Positions 20,526-29,807 of a stretch of DNA of 41,419 bases are shown here, piece after piece. The translations under genes and the position numbers were made by a program. The stretch comes from Gammaproteobacteria bacterium (GTDB lineage: Bacteria; Pseudomonadota; Gammaproteobacteria; Chromatiales; Chromatiaceae). The stretch is from NCBI GenBank assembly GCA_030065815.1, contig JASJCU010000022.1, forward strand, positions 1 through 41,419, in the 5' to 3' direction. Positions within the stretch are counted from its first letter, which is position 1. Every line of letters begins with the position of its first letter. Below the pieces are notes generated by a model. The model saw only the letters and a list, made by a program, of their open reading frames with translations. It did no database searches and was not told the DNA's origin.

Positions 20526-21110
20526 TTACCCGGCGAGGCCCGTCTCCGCGCGCGGTCTGCGTCCGATGAAGTCGAGGACGAAATCGGCGATCTGCTCCGC
20601 GCTGTTCAACGCCAGGCGCGGGATGTGCAACGGTGCCTGCGCCAGATGATCGTTATCGCTGGCAATCGCGATTATGTGCGGATCGTGTGGAAACAACAAC
20701 GGTCTGCCGAGCGCCGGCCGGTGCAGCTCGATCTTGGGGATCGGTTCATGCTTGAAGCCCTCTACCAGCACCAGGTCGAGGCGCTCGGGGTCGAGCATGC
20801 CCAGGGCCTCGCGCAGGCTCGGCTCGCCGACCGCATCGCGACACTCGCGGATCAGTCCGAAACGACAACGCGCCGCGACCAGCATTTCGTCGGCGCCGGC
20901 CTCGCGCAGCCGGTAGCTGTCCTTGCCCGCGTAGTCCATGTCGAAGCTGTGGTGCGCGTGCTTGACGACGGCCAGGCGCAGGCCGCGCTGTTTCAGCATC
21001 GGCACGAGCTGCAACAGCAGTGTCGTCTTGCCGGTGCCGCTGAACGCGGCAAAGCCGACCAGCGGCACCGGGAAGTGGATCTGTGTGTCGTCTGGGCGCC
21101 GTTCGTGCAT
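20526..21110 (-). CDS. mobB: Molybdopterin-guanine dinucleotide biosynthesis adaptor MobB
   Basis: A 194-residue P-loop GTP-binding protein that assists MobA in attaching GMP to the molybdenum or tungsten pterin cofactor. The Walker A motif is FSGTGKTT (23-30). It is followed by the MobB-typical KHAHHSFDMDYAGKDSYR segment and by LVLVEGFKHEPIPKIE, which resembles the VEGFK motif conserved in MobB. The ATG at 21110 lies 3 nt from the mobA stop codon, so the genes are tightly coupled. The bis-MGD cofactor made with MobA is the form used by the formate dehydrogenase encoded downstream in the window. Confidence 0.94.
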   Translation of the reverse strand: MHERRPDDTQIHFPVPLVGFAAFSGTGKTTLLLQLVPMLKQRGLRLAVVKHAHHSFDMDYAGKDSYRLREAGADEMLVAARCRFGLIRECRDAVGEPSLREALGMLDPERLDLVLVEGFKHEPIPKIELHRPALGRPLLFPHDPHIIAIASDNDHLAQAPLHIPRLALNSAEQIADFVLDFIGRRPRAETGLAG

Positions 21111-21113
21111 GGT

Positions 21114-21713
21114 TCACCGCCTCGGATGCGCCGGTTGCGAACGGGCGTAGTCATCCGGTGTGTTGATGTTGTCGAACTGTTGCGGAACGTCGCTGAAATC
21201 GACCGTGACCCATGACTGTCGCGGATACCAGCGATCGATTTTGCGCTCGCCGTCGTCGAGCGCCGTGCGCAGACTGTCGAGCGTGCGGCGGTGCAGCAGT
21301 GCGTAGACCGGCTGCAATCGCTGGCCGTCGTGTGCCACGGCGATATCGGCACCCGCCGCGTCGAGGGCGCTGGCGAGACGTCTGGCGAGATCGTCGACCA
21401 CAACCGGACCGTCGCACGGCAGCGTCAACAGGTAGTCGGTTTCGACGGCCTCGAGACCGGCGAGGAACCCGGCCAGCGGGCCCTGAAAATCGTCCAGCGG
21501 ATCGGCGAGCACCGGAACGCCGAACTCGCCGTAGGCATCGTGGTTGCGGTTGGCGCTGATCAGGACCGCGCCGACCTGCGGGCGTATGGCATCGATGATG
21601 TGACCGATCAGCAGTCCGTCGCCGAACGGCAGCAGTCCCTTGTCGCGTCCACCCATACGCCGGCTCTTGCCGCCTGCGAGTATCAATGCCGTGATGTCCT
21701 GGGCGTCGATCAT
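21114..21713 (-). CDS. mobA: Molybdenum cofactor guanylyltransferase MobA
   Basis: A 199-residue nucleotidyltransferase that transfers GMP from GTP to molybdopterin, giving the MGD cofactor. The Rossmann-like N-terminus carries the signature LAGGKSRRMGGRDK (12-25), followed by the PLAGFLAGLEAVETDYLLTLPCDGP segment containing the metal-binding PCD. Near the C-terminus FDNINTPDD matches the conserved NINTPEDL element. The ATG at 21713 is 9 nt from the tupC stop codon. It sits between the ABC transporter and mobB, linking uptake of the metal directly to cofactor maturation. Confidence 0.95.
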   Translation of the reverse strand: MIDAQDITALILAGGKSRRMGGRDKGLLPFGDGLLIGHIIDAIRPQVGAVLISANRNHDAYGEFGVPVLADPLDDFQGPLAGFLAGLEAVETDYLLTLPCDGPVVVDDLARRLASALDAAGADIAVAHDGQRLQPVYALLHRRTLDSLRTALDDGERKIDRWYPRQSWVTVDFSDVPQQFDNINTPDDYARSQPAHPRR

Positions 21714-21722
21714 CGGCCGGGC

Positions 21723-22427
21723 TCAAGCAGTGCGCGCACGCGCGGTTATCGGCGTGACCTTTTCCGGGTAGGGCGTGGAACCGGAAGACTCCTCGCGCAA
21801 CACGGCGTTCTCGAGCCGCAGTACGCGGTCGCCGATGTCGGCGAAATGCCCGGTGTCATGCGTTGCGACGACCAGCGCGACGCCGGTCTCCTTGAGCGAC
21901 GCCAGCAGCTCCACGGTACGGCGCCGGCACCCCTGGTCCATGTTGGTCGTCGGCTCGTCGAGGAGCATGATCTTCGGCCCGCGCAGCCAGGCCCTTGCGA
22001 GCGCAACGCGCTGCCGCTCCCCGCCGGAGAGCTGGTGCACCGGCTGATCGGCGAGCGCCGTGAGACCCGACCATTCCAGCCCGCGGCGCACCTGGGCGGC
22101 ACGCGTCGCACGCGAACCACGCAGCGGGTAGTTGAGGTTGTAGGCGACCGTACCCGCGAACAGGTACGGCAGCTGGTGCAGGTAGATGACGTCGCGCAAC
22201 AGGTTAGCCTTGACGCGCCGCCAGCGCCGCGTCTGGCCGGCATCGACGACGTCGCAGCCGTTCGGCGCCTCCATGCCGGCGAGTATCCGCAGCAGTGTCG
22301 ACTTGCCGGCGCCGTTGGCACCGCACAGCAGCTGGCATTCGCCGGAGACCAGCGATACGCAGACATCATCGAGGATGTCGCGGTCGCCGAAGCGCTTGCT
22401 GATGCGCTCGAAGCGGATCTCCGTCAT
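21723..22427 (-). CDS. tupC: Tungstate ABC transporter ATP-binding protein TupC
   Basis: A 234-residue ABC ATPase. It has Walker A GANGAGKST (36-44), the signature LSGGERQ (133-139), Walker B IMLLDEP (153-159) and the switch His in VVATHD. It lacks the C-terminal MOP/TOBE extension of ModC and is short, as expected of TupC. The ATG at 22427 overlaps the stop of the permease gene by 4 nt (ATGA), and mobA begins 9 nt downstream. Assignment to tungstate rather than molybdate or phosphate rests mainly on the cognate binding protein and on gene order. Confidence 0.88.
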   Translation of the reverse strand: MTEIRFERISKRFGDRDILDDVCVSLVSGECQLLCGANGAGKSTLLRILAGMEAPNGCDVVDAGQTRRWRRVKANLLRDVIYLHQLPYLFAGTVAYNLNYPLRGSRATRAAQVRRGLEWSGLTALADQPVHQLSGGERQRVALARAWLRGPKIMLLDEPTTNMDQGCRRRTVELLASLKETGVALVVATHDTGHFADIGDRVLRLENAVLREESSGSTPYPEKVTPITARARTA

Positions 22428-23125
22428 GCCACCTGTCTCCCCTTACCTTGTAGGAACTGCAACAAGCCGTTCAGCAGGAACGCCATCAGCAGCAACACGA
22501 TGCCGAGGGCGATGCCCTGGGCGAACTCGCCCTTGCTGGTCTCCAGCGCGATCGCGGTCGGAATGTTGCGTGTGTAGTGCAGGATGTTGCCGCCGAGCAT
22601 CATCGATGCACCGACCTCGGCGATGATGCGACCGAAGCCGGCCAGGATCGCGCCGAGCAACGCGAAGCGTGCCTCGCGCACCAGCGTGAACACGGCCCCC
22701 AAGACACTGGCGCCGAGCGTGCGCGCCGTCTCCCAGGCGCGACGGCTCACCGACTGCAGCGCGGCATGGCCCATCGCGACGAGAATCGGCAGCGCCAGCG
22801 CGATCTGGCCGATGACCATGGCCGGCTGCGTGAACAGCAGCTGCAGATCCCCGAGCGGTCCCTGCCGCGACAGCAGCAGGTAGAAGGTCAGACCGACGAC
22901 CACGGCAGGAAACGACAGCAGGGTGTTGAATACCGCGATCAGCAGCCGCCTGCCCGGGAACCGCCCGAACGCCAGCAGAAACGCCAGCGCCAGCGCGATC
23001 GGCGTCGCGATCGCCAGCGCCGTCAGCGACACCTTGAACGAGATCCCGATGATTTCCCATAGCGCCCGGTCTCCACTGAACAGCAGCGTCAACGCCTGCA
23101 GTGTGCTGTCGCCGATCGATCCCAC
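22424..23125 (-). CDS. tupB: Tungstate ABC transporter permease TupB
   Basis: A 233-residue inner-membrane permease with about five or six predicted helices. The EAA-type coupling loop is visible as RRAWETARTLGAS. The segment RIIAEVGASMMLGGNI is characteristic of TupB-like permeases (and distinguishes them from ModB). It starts with GTG at 23125, 21 nt after the tupA stop, with a weak ribosome binding site, and ends overlapping tupC. It would form the channel for tungstate (possibly also molybdate) delivered by TupA. Confidence 0.9.
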   Translation of the reverse strand: MGSIGDSTLQALTLLFSGDRALWEIIGISFKVSLTALAIATPIALALAFLLAFGRFPGRRLLIAVFNTLLSFPAVVVGLTFYLLLSRQGPLGDLQLLFTQPAMVIGQIALALPILVAMGHAALQSVSRRAWETARTLGASVLGAVFTLVREARFALLGAILAGFGRIIAEVGASMMLGGNILHYTRNIPTAIALETSKGEFAQGIALGIVLLLMAFLLNGLLQFLQGKGRQVA

Positions 23126-23146
23126 GTCTTGCCGTCCATCGTCGCG

Positions 23147-23998
23147 CTAACGTCGCGCAAGCGTCCCCGCCGAAGGCTTGAACAACTGCTCACCCGAGCG
23201 GCGGAACGCGGCAATCGCCCGCTGGCCCTTGTCGCCGCGAACCCAGGTAATCAGCGCGTGCGCACCGGCGTGATTGAGGTCCGGGTAACGTTCGGCGCTG
23301 ACGGCAACGATCGAGTACGGGTTGAACAGCTCATCGTGGCCCTGGAACGCGATCGTCAAACGGCTCTTGTCGCGGTACGCCAGCCAGGTGCCGCGGTCGG
23401 TCAGTGCATAGCCGTCGAGTTCGTCAGCGATCTGCAGCACCTTGCCCATGCCCTGACCGGCCTCGCGGTACCACCGCCCGTCTGGCTGCACGCCGGCACG
23501 CTGCCACAGCGCGCGCTCTTTCTTGTGCGTACCGGAGTCGTCGCCACGCGACACGAACAGGCGCCCGGATGCGGCGATTCGCGCCAGTGCATCGGCGGCG
23601 CTGGCGGCCTCGGCCAGTCCGGAAGGATCCGCGCGCGGCCCGACGATGACGAAGTCGTTGTACATCACGGGCAGCCGCTGCTCACCGTACCCGGCATCGA
23701 CGAACGCCTGCTCGGCCGCAGGTGCGTGCACGAGCACGACGTCGACATCGCCGTCCCGGCCCATGCGCAGCGCCTTGCCGGTGCCGACCGCGATCACGTG
23801 CACCCGGTAACCGGTGTCGGCCTCGAAACGCGGCAGGAGATCGCCGAGCAGGCCCGAGTTCTCGGTACTGGTAGTCGTTGCGAGGCGAATGGGTTCGCGC
23901 GCTTCCGCCGCGTCGCCGGCCACGGCGCCAAGCGACAGAACCAGCAGCGCAGCCACCAGTGTGTGAACAAGGCCCCGCAAGAATCGCGGCTGAATCAT
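23147..23998 (-). CDS. tupA: Tungstate-binding periplasmic protein TupA
   Basis: A 283-residue secreted solute-binding protein. It has a signal peptide (about 1-31, RGLVHTLVAALLVLSLGAVAG... with AEA near the cleavage). The mature start carries TTTSTENSGLL, the TTTS oxyanion-binding signature of TupA-type proteins. Other typical parts are VIAVGTGKAL, DVDVVLVHAP, YNDFVIVGP, SRGDDSGTHKKE and YREAGQGMG. The ATG at 23998 follows GGGGAAGAG; the longer open frame to 24139 reads through the promoter region and is rejected. It heads the tupABC-mobA-mobB-moeA operon and is preceded by a sigma-54-type element. Selectivity for tungstate over molybdate is a family expectation, not something visible here. 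Confidence 0.92.
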   Translation of the reverse strand: MIQPRFLRGLVHTLVAALLVLSLGAVAGDAAEAREPIRLATTTSTENSGLLGDLLPRFEADTGYRVHVIAVGTGKALRMGRDGDVDVVLVHAPAAEQAFVDAGYGEQRLPVMYNDFVIVGPRADPSGLAEAASAADALARIAASGRLFVSRGDDSGTHKKERALWQRAGVQPDGRWYREAGQGMGKVLQIADELDGYALTDRGTWLAYRDKSRLTIAFQGHDELFNPYSIVAVSAERYPDLNHAGAHALITWVRGDKGQRAIAAFRRSGEQLFKPSAGTLARR

Positions 23999-24047
23999 CT
24001 CTTCCCCGTGTGCTTGGCAGATGTCTCGACGTTGAACGAAGGTTGAA

Positions 24048-24063
24048 AGCAAGACAGATGCCA
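24048..24063 (-). promoter_or_regulatory. Sigma-54 (-24/-12) promoter candidate for tupABC-mobAB-moeA
   Basis: On the minus strand the sequence is TGGCATCTGTCTTGCT. It matches the sigma-54 consensus TGGCACG-N4-TTGCW at 10 of 12 specified positions with exact spacing (GG at 24061-24062, GC at 24049-24050). The predicted start near 24037 leaves a leader of about 39 nt before tupA. Confidence 0.6.
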
Positions 24064-24174
24064 GCTTTACTTGCGCGTGGACGGCACGCGGCCCAGCCGA
24101 GACCATGAGTGACGCGCGTGCCGATCCTCGGTAAATCACCGGATACTAATAACCGCCAACCCGCGTCCACTGCG

Positions 24175-24238
24175 CGGACAAAATGTACCAGAGTTGACTA
24201 GACTCCCACGACACATTGCACCAAACGCGATACGTTTG
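24175..24238. promoter_or_regulatory. Shared tupA/regulator upstream region with candidate activator and operator sites
   Basis: The 345-nt divergent gap (23999-24343) contains GGACAAAATG (24176-24185) and CGACACATTG (24209-24218), 33 nt apart. They resemble repeats upstream of the fdh promoters. A perfect inverted repeat CAAACG-N5-CGTTTG lies at 24222-24238. Alternatively GGACAA (24176-24181) and TAGACT (24199-24204), spaced 17 nt, form an ordinary promoter for the response-regulator gene. Both readings can be true. I see nothing else recognisable in the gap beyond the sigma-54 element at 24048-24063. Confidence 0.35.
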
Positions 24239-24343
24239 CGCTGCCGGCTTCGGGTAAAAGCCCCAAAGTGACTGTCTATTTTCCCGTCGTGCGTGAACGG
24301 TGTGGTCAACTCCTACCCAGCATGAGGACCGACTACAGACACC

Positions 24344-25762
<1,419 letters not shown>

Positions 25763-25844
25763 CGACGCCGCCACGTTTGCCGGCACGACGACGCGAGCGG
25801 CGGATCGCCGCGCCCTGAGGCGGCGACTGCGCAGCCGCAACCCC

Positions 25845-27923
25845 ATGTACCGCGTCGGTACCCTGAGTCGCAAGATCCGCAGCAGCGTCCGACACAAGCT
25901 GCTCGCGCTGGCCCTGCTGCCGGTCGCGATCGTGCTGCCGATTGCACTGGCTGGCCTCACCGCGTGGGGCGCATCGTTCACCTACGAACAGCTCTACATC
26001 AAGGTCAACACCGATCTCGCCGTTGCCCACGACCTGTTCATGCGGATCCAGCAGGACCACCGCAATCACCTCGCGAGACTGGGCGAGTCGTATGCGTTCC
26101 GTGACGCCATTGCGCGCGGCGACATCGACGCTGTCAATGCGCAGGTCGATCGGCTCAAGGACTCGGCCGGCTTCAACTTCCTGCGTGTCGTCGCTGTCGG
26201 CGATAGCGAAGGCGCGCGCTGGCGAGACGGCGGCGTCGGTATCGAGATCCTCGGACCCGACGCTCTGCGTGCGATCGACGAACGCCTCGTCGATGCCGTT
26301 CGCCTGCCGCTGGTGCAGACGCGCCGCGCCAGGCCGACCGAGCGCCGCGTCGAGGACCGCGCCATGGTGATCCGCGCCCGCCACCCGGTCAGTGACAGCG
26401 ACGGCCAGGTCCGCTTCGTGCTCGACGGCGGCGTACTGCTCAACAACAACTTCACGTTCGTCGACGCCATTCGCGACCTCGTCTACGGCCCGGGCAGCCT
26501 GCCGGCCGGCAGCATCGGCACCGTGACCGTGTTCCTCGACGAGGTTCGCATCTCGACCAATGTGCCGCGCGTCGCCGGCACCCGTGCGCTTGGCACGCGG
26601 GTCTCCGACGAAGTCAGTCGCGCCGTCCTCGACAACGGCGAGAAATGGATCAATCGCGCGTTCGTCGTCAACGACTGGTACATCTCGGCCTACGAACCGA
26701 TCATCGACATCGACGGCAAGCGGGTCGGAATCCTGTACGCGGGCTATCTCGAGGCACCGTTTCGCGCCGCGCTCTGGCAGACCCTCGGTCTCGTGCTGCT
26801 GCTGTTGTTCGGGTTGCTGGCGCTGTACGCCGTGCTCGCGATCCGCGGCGCGAAGTCCATCTTTCGCCCGGTCGAACGCATGTCGCGGGTGATCCGCGCG
26901 ACCCGTCTCGGCGAGGCGCAGCGTGTCGGCGCGGTCGACAGCCAGGACGAACTCGCCGAACTCGCCCGCGAGTTCGACGCGATGCTCGATCGCCTCGAGG
27001 GCCATGCCGCGGACATGCAGAAATGGGCCGAGCAGCTCGAGGACAAAGTCACGGAACGCACGGCGGAGCTGCAGCGGCGCAACGACGAACTGCAGCGCAC
27101 GATCACGGTGCTGCGCGACACCCGCCGGCAGCTGGTCACGGCGGAGAAACTGGCCGCGCTCGGCGAACTCACCGCCGGCGTCGCGCATGAGATCAACAAC
27201 CCCACGCAGGTCATGCTCGGCAACCTCGATGTCCTGATGGCCGAACTCGGCGCGCGCCTCGACCCGGTGCGCGGCGAGGTCAACCTGGTCATCGAACAGA
27301 TCTACCGCATTCAGGCGATCATCGAGAAGCTGCTGAAGTACGCGCGGCCGGGCGAGTACGCGGGCTACCTCGCCGAGGTCGACGTCAACCAGGTCGTCAA
27401 CGATACCGTGGCGCTGGTCTCGCACATGCGCAAGCACAAGACCTTCGAGATCACGCTCGATCTGCAGGCGACGTTGCCGGTGACGATCAACACGCAGGAA
27501 CTGCAGCAGGTACTGGTCAACCTGATCAGCAACGCCGTACATGCCCTGCCCGAACGCGGTGGCCGCGTCCGCCTGAGCACGCAGGACTGGGAGACCAGGG
27601 GCGCGTGCATCATCGTCGCCGACAACGGCAGCGGCTTGAGCCAGGATCAATGCAGCCGCATTTTCAATCCGTTCTACAGCACCAAGCCCGAGGGCCAAGG
27701 CACCGGACTCGGACTGTCGGTGAGCTACGGCCTGATCCGCCGCTATGGCGGCAACCTCACGGTGTCGTCGACGCCCGGTGCCGGCAGCGAGTTCCGGGTC
27801 TGGCTGCTGACCGAACCGACCCTGATCGAAGACGCCGAGACGATCGCCGAGCAGCTGCAGGTCGCCGAGGCCGACGAGCACGCCGCCGGGGCGCAACAGC
27901 TGCGCAGCGTCGGACGCGGCTGA
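25845..27923 (+). CDS. Membrane histidine kinase with extracytoplasmic Cache domain
   Basis: A 692-residue sensor kinase. Transmembrane helix 1 (about 18-42) and helix 2 (about 309-333) bracket a large periplasmic region of the Cache type (likely a Cache_3/Cache_2 arrangement, ending ISAYEPIIDIDGKRVGILYAGY). Then come HAMP (about 334-386), a coiled coil, and the dimerisation/phospho-acceptor helix with H448 in TAGVAHEINNP. The ATPase domain has NLISNAVHAL, DNGSGL and GTGLGLSVSYGLI. The kinase is of the NtrB/DctB-like group that pairs with NtrC-type regulators, and the partner gene lies immediately upstream. Cache domains usually bind small extracellular ligands such as carboxylates. Formate is an attractive but untested candidate. 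Confidence 0.92.
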   Translation: MYRVGTLSRKIRSSVRHKLLALALLPVAIVLPIALAGLTAWGASFTYEQLYIKVNTDLAVAHDLFMRIQQDHRNHLARLGESYAFRDAIARGDIDAVNAQVDRLKDSAGFNFLRVVAVGDSEGARWRDGGVGIEILGPDALRAIDERLVDAVRLPLVQTRRARPTERRVEDRAMVIRARHPVSDSDGQVRFVLDGGVLLNNNFTFVDAIRDLVYGPGSLPAGSIGTVTVFLDEVRISTNVPRVAGTRALGTRVSDEVSRAVLDNGEKWINRAFVVNDWYISAYEPIIDIDGKRVGILYAGYLEAPFRAALWQTLGLVLLLLFGLLALYAVLAIRGAKSIFRPVERMSRVIRATRLGEAQRVGAVDSQDELAELAREFDAMLDRLEGHAADMQKWAEQLEDKVTERTAELQRRNDELQRTITVLRDTRRQLVTAEKLAALGELTAGVAHEINNPTQVMLGNLDVLMAELGARLDPVRGEVNLVIEQIYRIQAIIEKLLKYARPGEYAGYLAEVDVNQVVNDTVALVSHMRKHKTFEITLDLQATLPVTINTQELQQVLVNLISNAVHALPERGGRVRLSTQDWETRGACIIVADNGSGLSQDQCSRIFNPFYSTKPEGQGTGLGLSVSYGLIRRYGGNLTVSSTPGAGSEFRVWLLTEPTLIEDAETIAEQLQVAEADEHAAGAQQLRSVGRG

Positions 27924-27941
27924 AGCGGCAGCGCGACCGGC

Positions 27942-28688
27942 ATGGCCCTGTCGCCCGAGCAACTGCAGCGTTACGCCCGCCAGGTGCGACTGGACACGAT
28001 CGGCGCCGACGGTCAGCAGCGCCTGCTCAACGCGCGCGTCCTAATCGTCGGCCTCGGCGGCCTGGGCTCACCGGCCGCGATGTACCTGGCCGCGGCCGGC
28101 ATCGGGACCCTGGTGTTGAACGACTTCGACCGTGTCGAGCCGTCCAACCTGCAACGCCAGATCGCGCATCGCGAAGACCATGTCGGCGAACTCAAGGCGC
28201 AATCGGCGCGCACCACGATCGTCGGGCTCAACGCGGCGTGCCGGGTCGAGGCCCTCGACTGGCAGCTCGATGACGACGAACTGCTCGCGCAGGTCCGTGC
28301 GGCCGACCTCGTGCTCGACTGCACCGACAACTTCGCGACGCGTTTCCAGCTCAATCGTGCGGCGGTGCACGCACGCCGCCCGCTGGTGATCGGCGCTGCG
28401 ATCCGCGAGGAGGGACAGGTGATGGCGGTGCTGGCCGGCGGCGGACCCTGCTACCAGTGCCTCTACCCGGAGGCCCTCGAACACCAGGAGACCTGTGCGA
28501 TGGAGGGCGTGCTGGCACCGCTGGTAGGCGTCATCGGCAGCCTGCAGGCCCTGCTGGCGACCCAGCTGCTGCTCGGCCATGGCGAGGACCTGCGCAGCGT
28601 GCTGTCGTTATTCGACGGCCACAGCATGAGCTGGCAGCGGGTCCGCGTGCCGCGGCGCCCCGACTGTCCGGTGTGCGCGCCAACCTAG
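27942..28688 (+). CDS. moeB: MoeB/ThiF/HesA-family adenylyltransferase, probably MoeB
   Basis: A 248-residue E1-like enzyme. It adenylates the C-terminal glycine of a sulfur-carrier protein (MoaD in cofactor synthesis, ThiS in thiamine synthesis). The nucleotide-binding GLGGLGSPAA (38-47) is followed by NDFDRVEPSNLQRQ. The zinc site is C170-x2-C173 and C242-x2-C245. A candidate active-site Cys is C185 in ETCAMEGVLAP, followed by LVGVIGSLQA, typical of MoeB. It starts 18 nt after the histidine kinase gene, so it is probably co-transcribed with the two-component system. The genomic context of mobAB, moeA and moaA favours MoeB over ThiF. No moaD is present in the window. Confidence 0.88.
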   Translation: MALSPEQLQRYARQVRLDTIGADGQQRLLNARVLIVGLGGLGSPAAMYLAAAGIGTLVLNDFDRVEPSNLQRQIAHREDHVGELKAQSARTTIVGLNAACRVEALDWQLDDDELLAQVRAADLVLDCTDNFATRFQLNRAAVHARRPLVIGAAIREEGQVMAVLAGGGPCYQCLYPEALEHQETCAMEGVLAPLVGVIGSLQALLATQLLLGHGEDLRSVLSLFDGHSMSWQRVRVPRRPDCPVCAPT

Positions 28689-28711
28689 CAGCTGTCTCGA
28701 AACCGCCTGTC

Positions 28712-28731
28712 GATTCGGCAACCGGCGAATC
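28712..28731. terminator. Weak inverted repeat between convergent genes
   Basis: GATTCG (28712-28717) and CGAATC (28726-28731) with an 8-nt loop lie in the 173-nt gap between moeB and the opposing regulator gene. The stem is short and lacks a T-tract. I see nothing else in this gap. Confidence 0.25.
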
Positions 28732-28861
28732 CCGGGTAGTCCGATCGCTGTTTGCTTGGACGATTCAACGACGTGGCGGGCTTGGAGTCGGCGCCGCAGC
28801 GATGAAGACGGCGTCGGGGCAATCGTGAGGCAGCTTCATACTCCGCCGCGCGCCACCGCGC

Positions 28862-29773
28862 CTATTCCTGCCCCCAGATCAGATCGCCGCATTCGCTGAA
28901 GTCGTAGCCGCCGAGCAGGTCGGCGGTCTGCCGGCATTCGCCGGAACGCAGGCGTGTCAGCAGCTCCTGGAACAGCCGCCGGAACCAGATGCTGCGCGGC
29001 AGCACGAAGTCGAATCCCTCGACGCCGAACGGCACGAACGCCAGTCCGGCCTCGGTCGCCGCGGCCCGCGCCCCCGGCGCGACGTCGGCGAGGTCGAGAA
29101 CGATCGCGGCGGCCGCTTCGCGCTCCGACAGCGCCGTCGTCGTCACATTCGGCGCCTTGACCCCGACGACGGACTTGCGGACCTCCATCAGAAAACGCTG
29201 GGCGCCGGCACCCGACTGACGCTGTACCCAGCGCAGGTCCTGCTTCATGACCGTTTCCAGGTCGCGCACCCGGTCTGCCAGCGACGGCTTCAGCATCAGT
29301 CCCTGTTCGCGGCTGAACGCGCGTATCAGCACCCAGTTGCGATGCTGCGGATGCTGCCGGAGCAGGGCCGGGTGGCGGGTGTGGCTCTCGCCGAGCGGCC
29401 CCCAGTGCAGCGCGCTGACGTCGACCCGGTTGGCCTGCAGCAGCTCGAGACCGAGCCGCGTACCGGTCGGCGTGTAACTGACCTGGGCATGCGCGTCGAC
29501 GTCGCGGGCGAACGCGGTGACGACGCGGTAGACCAGGGGATCGTCGCTCCCGGCGATCACGAGGCGGTCGGTCAACAGGCCGCCGTGCGCCGAATCCATC
29601 ATCCAACGGTCGATCAGCTCGCGCGGAAACATCCATTTTCCGGTCACCTTGGTCGCCGGGATGCCGCCCTCGTTGACCAGCGCGTAGATCTTCTTTTCGT
29701 TGAGCTGCAGGTAGGCCGCGACCTGCTTGACGCTGAGGAAATGCCCGGCGGCCTCGCCGATCACCGCAGCCAT
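28862..29773 (-). CDS. Excisionase-type HTH regulator with periplasmic-binding-protein-like sensor domain
   Basis: A 303-residue one-component regulator. The N-terminal helix-turn-helix (about 12-60, LSVKQVAAYLQLNEKKIYALVNEGGIPA) is of the excisionase/MerR-like type. The rest (about 75-290) resembles a cytoplasmic solute-binding domain (LVIAGSDDPLVYRVV, GTRLGLELLQANRVDVSALHWG, a RQSGAGAQRF segment). Proteins of this architecture are common beside molybdate/tungstate transport and formate dehydrogenase genes and are thought to sense the oxyanion or a related ligand. The gene follows fdhD after 34 nt and should be co-transcribed with moaA-fdhD. Its target sites cannot be defined. The ATG at 29773 is the only good start. 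Confidence 0.82.
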   Translation of the reverse strand: MAAVIGEAAGHFLSVKQVAAYLQLNEKKIYALVNEGGIPATKVTGKWMFPRELIDRWMMDSAHGGLLTDRLVIAGSDDPLVYRVVTAFARDVDAHAQVSYTPTGTRLGLELLQANRVDVSALHWGPLGESHTRHPALLRQHPQHRNWVLIRAFSREQGLMLKPSLADRVRDLETVMKQDLRWVQRQSGAGAQRFLMEVRKSVVGVKAPNVTTTALSEREAAAAIVLDLADVAPGARAAATEAGLAFVPFGVEGFDFVLPRSIWFRRLFQELLTRLRSGECRQTADLLGGYDFSECGDLIWGQE

Positions 29774-29807
29774 TACGGCGCCTCCGCGTCGATTTCCGGC
29801 TTGACGG

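Noticed and set aside
23999-24343. ModE-type operator near tupA
   Set aside because: I found no ATCGCTATATA / TATATAACGAT-like palindrome there or in the other cofactor-gene upstream regions.
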